Shown one piece after another: positions 13,401-23,571 of a stretch of DNA of 64,000 nucleotides. A program made the translations under genes and the position numbers. The DNA lies in contig OZ029917.1 in assembly GCA_964023275.1 (NCBI GenBank), positions 24,548,505-24,612,504 on the forward strand, in the 5' to 3' direction. Position 1 is the stretch's first letter, and every line of letters starts with the position of its first letter. The DNA comes from Norana najaformis (Eukaryota; Annelida; Clitellata; Crassiclitellata; Hormogastridae). Below the pieces are notes generated by a model. That model did no database searches. It was not told the origin of the DNA and saw nothing but the letters and a program-made list of their open reading frames with translations.

Positions 13401-13659
13401 ATAAAAATAAATATATTATCATCGTCATCATCTTCTGCATCATTATTTTCGCCGTCTTTTCTCCAGTTCTTTTCGAGAAGGGGCGCAGGCGCAAGGATTC
13501 AGTTCCGGTTTTTCGGGAAAACGACCGGAAGTGAAGGAGAGAACATCGGTTGCGAATGAACGGAAGAAAGAAGAGGAAGACAGCGATGAGACGGAACCGG
13601 AAATTCAACACAACATCGTAAAGCGCCGCATAGCGGCCTTTGAAAGCCAGGTGACTTGA
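1..13659 (+). CDS. long coiled-coil protein gene, 14 exons, 5' partial
   Basis: Spliced model built by eye from acceptor/donor sites and phase: 1..1412, 2177..2274, 2964..3074, 3499..3719, 4145..4292, 4668..4812, 5500..6741, 7075..7099, 8581..8613, 9311..9591, 11188..11359, 11576..11865, 12685..12854, 13467..13659. All phases close, giving about 1512 codons from position 3. The first ~1000 residues are charged heptad-rich coiled coil (E/K/R/L, few prolines). The last ~400 are Ser/Pro/acidic and probably disordered. A scaffold or cytoskeletal/centrosomal role is a guess from the coiled coil alone; I do not recognise the family. There is no signal peptide or kinase/GTPase motif. The true start lies left of the window. 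Weakest points are the donor at 1412 (GTTCTG), the 3719/4145 junction, and whether the stop at 13657..13659 is the natural end or a donor (CAG|GTGACT) leads to more exons. Confidence 0.8.
1444..1500. repeat. (GTAA)n/(GTAT)n microsatellite
   Basis: About five GTAA units run into about seven GTAT units, directly after the end of exon A. Confidence 0.95.
1735..1890 (-). repeat. dispersed repeat with TATATAGCGCC end
   Basis: The segment begins after an (ATTT)n run with ACTTATATAGCGCC and continues through AGAAGCGCTCCC to a CATTCCAGAGGAATGG block. The same TATAGCGCC end occurs at more than a dozen other places in the window. Read on the minus strand it ends GGCGCTATATAAGTG followed by AAAT repeats, like a non-LTR retrotransposon 3' end. 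Confidence 0.6.
2177..2274 (+). CDS. coiled-coil gene, exon B
   Basis: It is bounded by TTTGCAATTTCAG and CAG|GTAAAA. It starts in phase 0 and ends in phase 2. It encodes a Trp-containing segment (LPDWAKCELMWKM) then ALELKKKESYLR, resuming the coiled coil. Confidence 0.82.
2440..2720 (+). mobile_element. LINE 3'-end remnant
   Basis: A short stretch reads KLKTFLFHRSS, the usual C-terminus of L2/CR1-group reverse-transcriptase ORFs. A pyrimidine-rich 3' region follows, ending in a GATTACGATTACAATTAC tail. The same tail type ends the element at 38936..39140. It is very degraded and lies in an intron. Confidence 0.5.
2964..3074 (+). CDS. coiled-coil gene, exon C
   Basis: The acceptor is GGTTTCTTTAG and the donor CCAG|GTAAAT. 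It is 111 nt, phase 2 in and 2 out. It encodes SQLQDAVVAFQDQEADYKK and further Glu/Leu/Arg-rich heptads. Confidence 0.84.
3499..3719 (+). CDS. coiled-coil gene, exon D (3' end uncertain)
   Basis: The acceptor is GTGAACCTAG, entered in phase 2. It encodes RLRLRLAAIEPSHS then a coiled coil ending ELKEKIRNSWKSKPF. No good GT donor exists before the in-frame stop at 3743..3745. A GC donor at 3720 (GCAG|GCCGGT) would leave phase 1 and join exon E in frame. The alternative is an isoform ending at 3745. Confidence 0.62.
3968..4025 (+). repeat. remnant of tRNA-headed SINE (tail part)
   Basis: The block GAAGTTAAGGCAAGTCCCG followed by GATGCACTTGACC aligns with the body of the SINE copies at 46900 and 61288 (GAAGTTAACGGCAAATCC, GATGCACTGGCC). 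Only the body is left; no tRNA head is visible. Confidence 0.55.
4145..4292 (+). CDS. coiled-coil gene, exon E
   Basis: The donor AAG|GTTAGA leaves phase 2, matching exon F. The 5' edge is either TAG|AT at 4145 (phase 1 in) or the stronger pyrimidine-rich acceptor CTGCTGCAG ending at 4182 (phase 0 in). Residues include FYRLLQHLIRLPELLEST and RYYGHLEKNYTDGLL, less coil-like than the neighbouring exons. Confidence 0.68.
4668..4812 (+). CDS. coiled-coil gene, exon F
   Basis: The acceptor is TTTCTTAAAG and the donor GCAG|GTGATA. It is 145 nt, phase 2 in, phase 0 out. It encodes NEADLRQKLQWPSF, a short linker, then MRIDELEKSEKHLRKQ. Confidence 0.8.
5104..5230. repeat. degenerate TGTATTG pentanucleotide-type array
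   Basis: An imperfect array of TATTG/TGTTG units about 125 bp long in the intron between exons F and G. Open frames across it are artefacts. Confidence 0.85.
5500..6741 (+). CDS. coiled-coil gene, exon G (414 codons)
   Basis: The acceptor follows a run of T (ACTGCCTAG). The donor CAG|GTAAGC is the strongest in the gene. The exon is phase 0 at both ends and is a single uninterrupted coiled coil from VEELEVDKEQL to KIKELEAQ, almost free of proline. Such large exons are common in coiled-coil scaffold genes. A 37-bp piece of this exon (5579..5615) recurs in the following intron. Confidence 0.92.
6830..6866 (+). repeat. intronic copy of an exon G fragment
   Basis: 37 bp identical to 5579..5615 of exon G except for one base (AACAGCGGCTC versus AACAGCAGCTC). 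The copy lies 90 bp downstream of the exon G donor. It keeps the reading frame NREQRLSEASL but has no donor and soon hits a stop, so it is an exon relic rather than an active exon. Confidence 0.85.
7075..7099 (+). CDS. coiled-coil gene, 25-nt microexon
   Basis: A pyrimidine-rich acceptor (TTATTTATACATTCAG) is followed by 25 nt and AAG|GTGCAA. It enters in phase 0 and leaves in phase 1, exactly the shift needed to join exon G to the next microexon. It encodes RQQHKIIQ plus one base. Without it the downstream exons cannot be read in frame. Confidence 0.7.
8581..8613 (+). CDS. coiled-coil gene, 33-nt microexon
   Basis: Strong sites on both sides: CTTGTTTGCAG and GGAAG|GTAAGT. Read in phase 1 it encodes DDVVYLMQSQE, joining to EFKRAMTMLE in the next exon with the split codon G|AG. 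Read in phase 0 it would force a stop in the next exon, so phase 1 is preferred. Confidence 0.75.
9311..9591 (+). CDS. coiled-coil gene, exon with Gly/Ser-rich linker
   Basis: The acceptor is CCGGTGTAG and the donor TCTCAG|GTTTGG. Phase 1 in, phase 0 out. A compact segment (MLETKHPAVYKDFMSTIQ) is followed by a basic Gly-rich stretch (SRGRRGQGGSGG) and an acidic Ser/Thr tail. This marks the change from coiled coil to low-complexity C-terminal half. Confidence 0.82.
11188..11359 (+). CDS. coiled-coil gene, C-terminal exon J
   Basis: The acceptor is CGTTTCCTTCAG and the donor GGCT|GTATGA. Phase 0 in, phase 1 out. It encodes polar sequence without obvious fold (PSSATKASAVIDEGASPW, then NRNPPWTEIDANL). 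The frame and the phase match to the next exon support it. Confidence 0.75.
11576..11865 (+). CDS. coiled-coil gene, C-terminal exon K
   Basis: The acceptor is CTATTTTTAG, phase 1 in. The donor AAAAT|GTATGT leaves phase 0. It encodes an acidic, Pro/Ser-rich segment (MAVEFSDSTDDGPSLAAR, later MADEENFRAPIRSH). If the donor is not used the frame stops at 11893..11895, giving a shorter C-terminus. Confidence 0.72.
12183..12578. mobile_element. 390-bp inverted-repeat element (MITE-like)
   Basis: Terminal inverted repeats of about 28 bp: GGGGCCGTCCATAAATGACG at 12186 and its near complement ending at 12575 (GCGTGACGTCATTTATGGAC, then CGCTCC). TAA flanks both sides (12183..12185 and 12576..12578), consistent with a short target duplication. 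Sub-terminal GTGACGAGGGGA motifs are also repeated at both ends. There is no coding capacity. Elements with these ends are widespread in invertebrate genomes (recall); it is inserted in an intron of the coiled-coil gene. Confidence 0.85.
12685..12854 (+). CDS. coiled-coil gene, C-terminal exon L
   Basis: The acceptor TGTGAGTTTAG enters in phase 0. The donor CAAAG|GTCACA is weak but leaves phase 2, as the last exon requires. It encodes a basic Ser/Pro sequence (TDPSKLQRSKSLEPRTNYV) that resembles phosphorylatable linker. Reading through would end at 12978. Confidence 0.62.
13467..13659 (+). CDS. coiled-coil gene, last recognised exon
   Basis: The acceptor is GTCTTTTCTCCAG, phase 2 in. It encodes a Ser/Gly stretch, then KEEEDSDETEPEIQ and a conserved-looking basic end (NIVKRRIAAFESQ). 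A TGA at 13657..13659 would end the protein two residues later. Because CAG|GTGACT at 13650 is itself a possible donor, more exons may follow. I saw no AATAAA close downstream. Confidence 0.65.
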
Positions 13660-13939
13660 CGTAGGTATAATGTAGTGGTAGGTTAATATGGCGCCTGTTA
13701 AATGGGAGGCCAGGTGAGAAGTGTAGGAGTTACCTTTTCGTTTTTGCATGTGTGTCTGAGTGGCAGAGGTGCAAGTGAACTACCCTCGATAAATAATTGT
13801 CATACATAATAGAATATACTGTCACTTTTATATCACGGATGACTGTCACTTCTACATCACTGCCAGGTGTACTGTCAATTCTACATCATGGAAAACAACA
13901 ACAATTGGCTTATTTTTAATAATACAGGTAGAACAAAAA

Positions 13940-14381
13940 GAACAGACCCCTAAGCTAACACCAAGAGCCAGCCAAGCGCATGAAGTGTTATTGACTTCAT
14001 TTCTTAGCCCCGGCATATACATGGATTGGCAAAATCTCTAAATAAATTTTTGCTCTGCTGGATTTTGAATCCTCTGCACCTTTCGATTAACAATTCATAT
14101 AGTAATCTGAGCATTGATTTGCTTTTTGATAAGCAATTTCATTAATTAACTTTAACATCATTTAGACTAGAGTATAGACAACGCCTCTGATTAGTTTATC
14201 CTAAAGCGGCGCTATACAAATTGTCAATCGAAAGGTCAGAGGGTTCAAATTCCGGTCAGAGCAGAAATTTGTTTCAAAATTTTAGCAAGGTGAGGGCTTT
14301 TTTATGCACGGGCTAAGAAAATGAAGTAGCTAACAATTCATATGCTTGACTGGCTTTCGGTGCTAGCTTAATGGTCTGTTC
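13940..14381. repeat. large inverted repeat, ~155-bp arms
   Basis: The left arm 13940..14092 and right arm 14221..14381 are diverged reverse complements, about 128 bp apart. Shared blocks include GAACAGACC at the outer ends and TTCATTTTCTTAGCCC-like and CCTTTCGATT-like blocks at the inner ends. The right arm carries GGTTCAAATTCC, a good tRNA-type B box, so these are probably two SINE copies in head-to-head orientation. A hairpin transcript is possible. Confidence 0.85.
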
Positions 14382-14389
14382 TTATTATA

Positions 14390-14468
14390 CTTTCATTATT
14401 ATTGCTATTGTTTTTGTTGTTGTTATTATTATTATTATTATCGTTGTTGTTGTTGTCATTACTACTTC

Positions 14469-14504
<36 letters not shown>

Positions 14505-14540
14505 CACTACCACTACTACTACTAATACTAATACTACGGG
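14390..14540. repeat. compound trinucleotide microsatellite
   Basis: Runs of TTG/TTA followed by TAC/CAC repeats, starting immediately after the inverted repeat. Confidence 0.95.
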
Positions 14541-14633
14541 TTATCTACTTCAAGATCATGTGTAAATATTTGTTTGATACTCAAGTGGTACAACGTCTCT
14601 TGAAATTGTAATGTAAGGCGATTGTATTACTGT

Positions 14634-14695
14634 ATTATTATTATTATTATTATTATTGTTGTTGTTGTTGTTGTTATCATTATTTATTATTATCA

Positions 14696-14781
<86 letters not shown>
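14634..14781. repeat. (TTA)n array with a TTG block
   Basis: Almost pure ATT/TTG trinucleotides for nearly 150 bp. Apparent poly-Leu/Ile frames are artefacts. Confidence 0.97.
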
Positions 14782-16009
14782 GTGAGTTAAAACCCGCCCT
14801 CGTTTGACGGCGAAGTTAACACCCCCTTGCAAAGTTCAGAAGTGCATATTGAAACCGGGCAAAAGGAAACATTATGGACCATATAAATAAAAGTTCCAAC
14901 CCTATGCCAGTGTCTACTGTTACCATGCTGCAGATGTTACTGTGTCACCTGAAGTTACCTGAAGTTGTTTATCTGCTTCACTTGATATTAATTAATTAAA
15001 GTCATGGTCGTCTTCGTCTACGCAAACAAACATGTATTTCATTTTTTAAGTATATAGTCATCTCATTTGGACTTCCTGGTTTCGCAGAGTCTTGAATTTG
15101 TTGGAACTACTGGTAAAGTATGATATTTTAGGCATTGCATTTGCTAGCATGATGCTTATGCGTCTCCTGTATTTCAGACTCGTTTCAAAACTAAGTGAAA
15201 GAAGGCGATTGACCTTTCGACAAATCTTAAGTGAGTCTTGACAAAACAGAGGAAGAGACACTCACTGGCTATAATAATATCAGTGACGTTCGCTAGGTGG
15301 CGATCATCAGTCGCTAGGTGGCGCATTCTAGTATTTTCATCATAGGTGACGAAAAAGGAACAAATTATTTTTTAAATCGATTTCTTCTGCAAATTCAAAT
15401 GTGCAAATAGTAATTATTCTATTGCCTGAGTTTTTATAATGTTGGACTTCACTTCTTAGAGTAAGTTGAATAACTGTTAGACTTCCGTTTCTCTTTCTGT
15501 TAGCGGGTTACCTCGGCCATCGTCTTATAAAATTTTTGAACATGTGTGCAATTTATGATAGTACTAATTTTATCCTTGTAATTGTATATACGTAGGCCTG
15601 TCACATTTCATGTATGTATGTACATTATATGCATTTATGCAGTTATACATGGACGCCGTGTATTGTTGATGTTTCCGTGATTGCATAATACACGACCGAT
15701 CGTTCCTTCCTCCCTTCCTCCACCGCTCCCACTCTTCCTCCTTCCAAGGCTTCTGCGAATGGTTTCAAAGAAGACATCTCCTCGTTCACAGGATATTAGC
15801 CATAGCCACGTTGTGGTTTATATCCTGTGCTGCAATACACGTGATCGTTAAATTTGTTCAGTTACGGTCGGAATTTGCTCTATCATCACTTTACGACCAG
15901 ATTGTCATAAGATTATCTAAAAATTAACAACGATTATCACAATCCAACACGCAACTGGCGCTCTGTTCTGCCCAAATATGACGGGATCATCACATATTTG
16001 TAGCCTACA

Positions 16010-16206
16010 TATATATAAATATATGTTATACGCCTTTTTATACACATATATAAATATATTTGTAGCCTACATATATAAAAATATATGTTACACACCAATT
16101 TGTTTACATATATAAAAATATATGTTATACACATATTTTATACATATATATAAATGTATATTATACACTTATTTTATATATACATATATATAAATATATC
16201 TTATAC
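16010..16206. repeat. AT-rich tandem array
   Basis: Four to five imperfect units of the form ACATATATAAAATATATGTT with variable spacers, unit length about 45..60 bp. Each unit is itself near-palindromic and could extrude as a hairpin. Confidence 0.8.
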
Positions 16207-17875
16207 CCCTCAATTATACGTGTACATAGAACAGGAGAAGAGGGCGTTGGATAATGTAATATGATTCAGAGGAATTGAAAATTTCGGACATCTGTGGAAC
16301 ATTTATGATGTGTTTGACTATCTCGATAATAGAAATTAAACTCTCGTGCGGCTTATTTTCATCAGCTTTATTTAAAAAGCAACTTCGAATCGTTGAGACT
16401 TTGGCGGCCGCAGAGGCGTTTCTAAGTCATAAAGAAAAGTCATATATTTAGACTGATCCAAAGCGAGGGGTAGAGGCCAGCTATTAACAGGCCGACTGCT
16501 GCAGCAGCCAGCCAAAGTGTCGGCGGTGCCAAAAGACGCTCGTGTATGATTGATGCGTCATAAAAAGCTAGCACGATTTAATAAAGGTGCAAGGAGAGCA
16601 GGTGCACAAAAAGTGTGGCCAGAACGGTCGTTGTATGTATGTATCAAAATACTTAATATAGCGCCTTTAAAATATTAAGAATAGACTGAAAACGTATGAT
16701 GAACAGAGTTGAATTATATAAGTGTGTTAACGACAGATTGATCATTAATGCATGTAATGGATCCTTGTGTACAGGCCGACAGTTTTATGTATGATATGCT
16801 TTATACAGCGCTTCAAACAATCTCCCAAAGTCGGTTTATATCGGTTTTTCTAAATATCGCGATACCGTTTTTATGTGTCATTTATTCTTTATGTTTTTAG
16901 TCTGGCTTTGCTGTTGTTTCCAGCTGTAAAGTAAGCTGTGATGTTTAACTGTAATAAACTTGTATGTTAAAAATAAAATTGTATTTTATGTGTTCAACTT
17001 TGATGATCAGTTAAAATGGTCTGTAGTTCTGTTCAAGACGCCTAATAATGAATGTCAGCTTTAGGCTAATACTAGGCCTACAGTAGTAAAATAAGGATGT
17101 TCAGTATTTGCCCTTTACAAGTTCGATCTTGGTTTCTTTCGCAGTCCGGCAAATTTTGCGTTAGAAGCAATAATTGTTCTAGGTGCTATGGACTGAGTGA
17201 AAAGCGTCTATTAAAGCATACTAGCCCACAGTTGGAAAACACTCTCTAGCCACGGATGTAGCTGGAATTTTTTAACACGACCTATCTGAGTTGATGATGA
17301 TGGCTTTATCGATTCAAGTGTCTGCTCTCTGCAGACATGACTTTTAATAGATCCGGCGCAGGAAGTAAAGGTGGATGCGATAGCTATAGTCTGGCCTGGA
17401 AGCGCTGAGTTTAAGTAGCAGTAAGGCGAACGGTGCAGGGGCATGGCTCATGTAATTGAATATGACAGATACTACCATCGCATCCGTAATCTTTCACTCC
17501 CCTTCCCAGACTCACTAACGACTTAATAAGCCTGTATGTATGAATGCCTCGCTGTTGAAGGTATTTATCTATTTATCTAGCGCTATATGGAGATTGTCTT
17601 CTGCAGAAGCACAGACGCCAGCCACAGTCAACGCAATGCCCTCCCTTCTATAAGACCTTCCGGCAAGGGCAGCATTTGACCCTGGCCTCAGCCTCTATGA
17701 GGACTCCAGTTTTACCAGCTAGATTGGCCTTTTCTAACATTCTAGAAAATCTCGACAGGGCCTGGGCCTCTTGAAATCTCTGCAAAGGCCTTGTCTTAAG
17801 ACAAGACCCTGTTGTTCGTGTATTTTGCCTTTTGGTTCTCATTCTTACTCTGGCTCTTTCTAGGTTTTCTGCTCG

Positions 17876-17960
17876 TGATGATGATGATGGTGGTGGTGGG
17901 GATGATGATGATGACGATGACGATGATGATAACAAAGAAGGAGGAGGAGGAGGAAGAAGA
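17876..17960. repeat. GAT/GGA trinucleotide-rich stretch
   Basis: GATGATGAT, GGTGGTGG, GATGACGAT and GGAGGAGGA blocks in succession. Acidic or Gly-rich frames across it are artefacts. Confidence 0.9.
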
Positions 17961-20689
17961 GGAACAGAAGCAGAAGGAAGAATGAAGAGGAAGAAGAGTA
18001 TGAAGAGGTTTAGACAGAAACAAAGTAAAAGACAAAGAAATGAGAGAACGGAAAGGGTAGTGATAAAAAAGGAAGATAAATAAGAAGAAAAGAAGGTAGA
18101 AGGAAAGAGGAAGAGGATGGTAAAAGTAAAGAATAGATTGGGTCAGTTCAGATCAAACTCATCTGATCTGAATAATTAGATGAGGCCTGTCCAATGTTCT
18201 GCCCACAGACAGGCCACAACCCGGGCTGCCGACTGTATCCATCCATCCAGCCTGCCTATAGCCTTTCCAACTTGAGCGTTTCTTTGTCAAGGTTTCTAAA
18301 TATTCCGATGATGGTTAAACGAGTTGGCATTTCTCGTTTTAATAACTAAATACCTATATCTGGCTTAATTAAATGTCAGACTTCTAGGGAAGGATCGGTT
18401 TGTTAGCAAAATGCAGGAAAACTGAGTAAAAACAAATAGATGGCTTTCCTTCCGAAGTTGAAGATTAATAAGAAACAGATGAGTCTAAAGAAAGTTGTAC
18501 ATCTGTCAACACTTTCTAAGAGGCTTGTTGAACGGTGAACCATTCACGTATTCTGAATTAGGCTTCTTGTAAACCTCTTAGCTGAATTACGCACACATTT
18601 ACAGATATCAAAGAACACAGCAATCACATGAAGCTGTTTGAAAGTCCATTTGAAGCTGATCCAGCTGATGCTCCAGAACATGTAACTCACAGAAGTTCAA
18701 CTAATTAGATACATAAAATACCGCAGAATTTATTGAGTTTCAGAAAAACAGTGACATGGAGAAAGTCTTTCAATCACATAATCTTTTAGCATTTTTCAGA
18801 GAATTTATTTCTCCAGAGACTTTTCAAATCTATGACACCATGCACGTAAGTTTACTGCACTGTTTGGCATTATATCAGAATATAGTGAGCAGGCGAGCAG
18901 CTATTCTCTGTAGCATGTCACTACTAACAAAATTAATAGATATTTCACGGAAAAAACTTTGAATAACTACAGGAACCGTGAAATCAGAAGTAGCTTACTT
19001 TTACAAACAAAACGATGCCATATATCATCGTAATCGTAAACTCGAAATTTCTAAAGCGCTACTTAAAAGCTAAGCGCAGGGCACCAGAGAATATATTTCT
19101 CCAGAGCCCTCCATGATGTGTTTGTGTCTGAAGCACTGTTGTAGCATATTATTTCTCCTGCCTTCAGAGGTAATTAAGTACTTATTGGCACCTTCGGTAT
19201 TCAGTGAAGATGTTATTATGTCGCCCTATTTAATATGCAAGTAGTACGTTATCCTATAAGGCAGGCGATTTATTATTGTTACTATTATAATTACTAAGAT
19301 TATTATATTGTTGCTATTAGTGTATGTTTGTTTTGGTGTTTAATACTGCCCCTTATTAAAGACGAAATTGTTTGTTTGGCCTCCGTGTCCCCGGAAAAAT
19401 GTGGCACTTCGTCCAAAAGGTTGGACACCCCAAAGTTAATCAATCAAGTCAAATTAAATCTGATATAATGCACACCCATGATCAAGTCAGAATCCAATCT
19501 AAACTATTCAAGTGACTTATATGGCGCAATTTCCGAATGTGTATCGCATCATCTTACTGAGAAACACACGCATGATCATCTGTTGATTAGGCTGACATGT
19601 ATAGGGCTATATCCACGTGCCGAGTTTAAGGTAAAAGACGTTGCTCATTTATCAGGATAACACGAACATTAAAAGCATTCAGCTGTATACTATGCTGTAT
19701 GTATGCGCGTGCGTAGGCACAGTGTTTTGTGTGTGTGTGTGTGTGTGTGTTTACAGTAGGTTAAGTGTTAATCTTTTTGTAGCGCAAATGGGCCTTGCCT
19801 TTTGCATCTGCCTCTGTATCCGTTTCAGCATCGCCGTCGTCATGTGTTTTCGAGATGCTCGGAACATCTGTCAACATTATCATGTATGCCACTGGAACCT
19901 GCTATCTGCCGCTGAAATCCACTCTCAGCAACAGTCGATTTCTCAAGCCACAGGAGGCTAATTATATCTGCCCTCTAAACAGATATACACGCCTACCCCT
20001 TAACAGCGTAATATCATACATACATATATATATAGACTATATAAATAATTATATATACATATTTGTGTTAATATAGGAATCACCAAATATAGACGCAGGA
20101 AGAGTGGAAGATGAAAGATTTTATAGGCTGCTACATAAAACTGGTTTAGTTTTTATGCCATCTTAAAAACGTTACAGTTTTACTGCATCGTAGAAAAGTT
20201 GGTTAGGTATTAAATACATACATCGTTTTAAAATGTAGAATATGATACGCAGCTGTAGTATCTGAAATAAACTTAACTGTAAACTAAGTTGTGCCTCGTG
20301 ATCATGTGAAATAATGTTGACTTCCTTTTGTCTAACCTCGGCATATGTTATCTGAGTGAGCTGGTCAGTAAACTCCCTCCCTTCCTTGACTGACTAAAAC
20401 AATCTTTACCTCTCGCTGAATTTCAATTTTATTTAGCCGATCCAAGATTGAAAGCCATAACTTCATATATTCTGAGTCTCTCCACATAATATATCCGCGC
20501 ATGTTAGCTGCTTCACTGTAGCGCCGGTGTTTGACCTCAGCTTTATTTCAACGTGGGTATACAATTTTCTGACGTCAGATTTTTGTCACACCCGGTCACC
20601 CACCCCGCACTTCCTCCCGCACGAAGAACCAGTATTGTATATTTAGATTCTTTGGCAGCGTCCAAATGACGTAAGTCCGTCCGAATTTA

Positions 20690-21480
20690 ATAAAGGCTGC
20701 GCTGACAACCATTTGTGGCGGGCTTTGCTTAACCCCCGACCGGATGTCACAGCAATTTGCTTCCGCCTTTCCGCCCAGTCAGACGATTAAGCAATAAAGG
20801 TACGTCAATCGTCCCCTAATATCGCTCGCCGCGGTGACCTTGTTGCCGGCTTTCGTCTCAATTACGCGCGCGTTCGGCCATTTTGATTTACATCGACAGC
20901 AGACGACACAATGCAGGCGAGCTCGCAGACGACCGAATGCGAATGGCGCGAACCCTGAAGCGACACTTCGCGGCGGCCAGGCGCGAACCGGAAGTCGACG
21001 CGTCTACCCGACCGTCGACTTTCAATTTCTGCGCGCCGATTAATTCACCGGCTCGCGCGCGTATCGCACGAGGGATCGTTTGTAATTTGATGGCCAGCCC
21101 GCGCCACTTAGCGTTGCTACGGCCTGGCAGGGTCGCGTCGCACGATTCATTTACGGCGTCGCGTCGACGACCAGCCCAATAATAGCCCAACTTCTGTGTC
21201 GGCGATAATCAGAAATCAATATCGATGAAGTTTATCGGCTGCCTTCCCAGTGTGGGGTGAGATTTGCTCGCGGTCGAGCGCCGCCGATGGCCGCCTTTAT
21301 CGCTGTCCGTCGGCGACGGACGAGACTCGAACCCGAGACGTCGAGGCTAATGTAGCGTTTCTGCTTTGGCGAGATGGCCGCCGTATCTATGGCAACGTTG
21401 CAGCGAACGCATAGAGACCCGGATGAAGAAGTCCGGACAATCGAGCGACGTCTTACACAGATGAACGGCCACCACAATTG
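20690..21480. promoter_or_regulatory. CpG-rich island, candidate regulatory DNA
   Basis: This stretch is far richer in CG dinucleotides than its AT-rich surroundings, with interspersed ATTA/TTAATT cores. The overlapping frames on both strands show no splice boundaries or family motifs, so I read it as non-coding. It could be a promoter of an unseen transcript or an enhancer of the downstream homeobox gene. Confidence 0.35.
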
Positions 21481-22737
21481 TCAGGCGAACCAGAGATTAG
21501 ATATCAACCTCTGTTCGTCTGTTCGTCTGAGTCCATCCCACTGCCTTCGCTCCCCTACTACGTGTTCCTACCAGTCTGCTTCTCCCTTTCACCTTCTGTC
21601 TCTGTCTCTCTGTGTGTCTCTCTCTCTCTCTGTCTCTGTCTCTCTTCCTCTCTTCCCTCCATGTATATAAGAAAAGCTGAGGAGTCAAGGAGGACGGGAG
21701 GAAAAGTGAATGGGATTTAGGGAAGACGAAAGCAAGTAAGTGTATGCATGTGCGTACGTATATATACTGTAGATAGATATATATGTATATATAAACGGTT
21801 TCCTTTTCGCTCCGATATTCTTTTCTTGACATAATGTGAACTATGATAACACGTCGTAATTAACTTATTAATTGGTACACGGTGCTCCCTCTGTCGAGTC
21901 CGAAATTCGAGGGCAAGCGGGGTCAATTGATTTCGCAAGTATGACGTCATTTCCGGGCGTTTGGCGCAACAACTGACGCCTCGAATAAACAACAGATGCA
22001 ACGCCGGTTGTAATTACGTTTCTTGCTTACGTTTCTTGCTTCCGTCTCCACCTATTATCATCGTAGCTGTTAATACGTCGTTTGCTGGAATCTGCCTTCT
22101 GCGGATTATCGGATTACCGCCTCAGCGCATGCGCCTGTTTGACATGGTAAATTCAAGAATCGATTATTATTATTATCATCGTCATCGAGATTACTTATAT
22201 CGTTCTGAGCTGCGAACGTCTGCTGTACGAGTTTATCTTATATAATGCCTACCGGAAATTGCGAGTTTATGGAACATGGTGTAAAGCATTAACAGAGAAT
22301 CAGACACATCATAAGACGCATTTCCTAAATAGTTGGAGGACGTGACATTCATCATGTAATGTGCATTTAAACATCTGTATATATGTATACGCATATGCGT
22401 ATGTATATACATATGCATATAATCACGTTCTGTATGTATCTGTCAGTGTATGTGTAGTTGTATATAGAAATGTATGTGCATGTATTTTCGTCATAATTCA
22501 TTCACATGTGTGTTAGGATGTTTTGATTTTCATCGTAGTGCAAACGTTTTCTTAGGCTGTCGACATTCTTTCCATTCATAGAAATGCATTAACACATGTG
22601 TAGGCCTAATCGTGTATATAAATAATGTATCACACGTTAACCAATAATTCTACATTTATATAGCGCATCTTATAATCGGGCCTCGTCTTGCTATATTACA
22701 CGTGATGATGTGATTAGTGTGTATATAACTGATGCCT

Positions 22738-22945
22738 ATCTGTGTGTGTTCCTTTGTGCCTCTGAACGTTCTTTCTGATTAGATGAGGAGCATCAATCTG
22801 TCTCTGTCCGTCTGTGTGTCTGTCTGTTTGTGTCTCTGTGTGTGTCTATGTATGTGTCTGTGTGTGTCTATGTGTGTATGTCTATCTGCTTGTGTGTGTC
22901 TGTGTATGTGTCTGTCTGTGTGTGTGTCTGTCTGTCTTTGTGTGC
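22738..22945. repeat. TGTC/TG-rich microsatellite
   Basis: Long run of mixed TG, TCTG and TGTC repeats. Cys/Val-rich frames across it are artefacts. Confidence 0.93.
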
Positions 22946-23506
22946 ATCTGTGTGGCGCCTGTAGCTTTGCTCTTGTCGTCGTAGGCGTCGCTCTCTCATT
23001 TCATTTTCGCTGCTCCGATATTACGCCATTAGCCCTTTCGCCTCATCGAGAAAATCAAGAGAAATGATTCCGACGACTCTCTCCCTCCCTCCCTCCCTCT
23101 CTCCCTCCCTTCCTCCCTCCCGCTTTCCCTCTTTCCCTCTCTCCTACGATTTTAAGTGTACAGTGTCGCAAGAACGCGAATAGACATGAACAACTGCCTC
23201 GTCTTAAACCACAGACACCGACATCCAGACTCGGCTCCATCGACGGCCGTAAAGGGACATAGAAATGTCTGGTTGGCCACACAGGTGTCTGTTTTTAGAA
23301 GAGATTTCGAGACAGTCGTTCAATATTCCTCATTCCATGTGAGAAAGGGCGCTCAGCTATTATTCTGATGCCTTCCTATGCCACCTGCTGTTATATACAA
23401 AAATTAATGCTCCAACAAAAAGATGAACTGAATTTATGCCTCCTTTGTGCAAGCTGCGATTTTGTTCATCGCTTACGCCTCTTTCTGCGCTGTTTCTCTT
23501 CTGGCC

Positions 23507-23512
<6 letters not shown>

Positions 23513-23571
<59 letters not shown>
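23513..23571. repeat. (CT)n microsatellite
   Basis: Nearly pure CT dinucleotide for about 58 bp, preceded at 23076..23135 by a CCCT-rich stretch. Confidence 0.97.

Larger units (their letters stand above)
14782..20689. other. intergenic DNA without recognisable genes
   Basis: Mostly AT-rich unique-looking DNA. It holds an AT-rich tandem array (16010..16206), scattered TATAGCGC-type repeat ends (about 16657, 16806, 17578), a GAT/GGA-rich stretch (17876..17960) and a TG run (19727..19751). I found no open frame with flanking splice sites or a family signature. Confidence 0.6.

Noticed and set aside
14371..14807. Hydrophobic Leu/Ile/Val/Tyr frames that look like membrane proteins
   Set aside because: They are translations of TTA/TTG/TAC trinucleotide microsatellites.
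20883..21190. Overlapping ~100-codon frames on both strands at 20883..21190
   Set aside because: GC-rich sequence has few stop codons; neither frame has splice sites, a domain or compositional bias typical of a protein.
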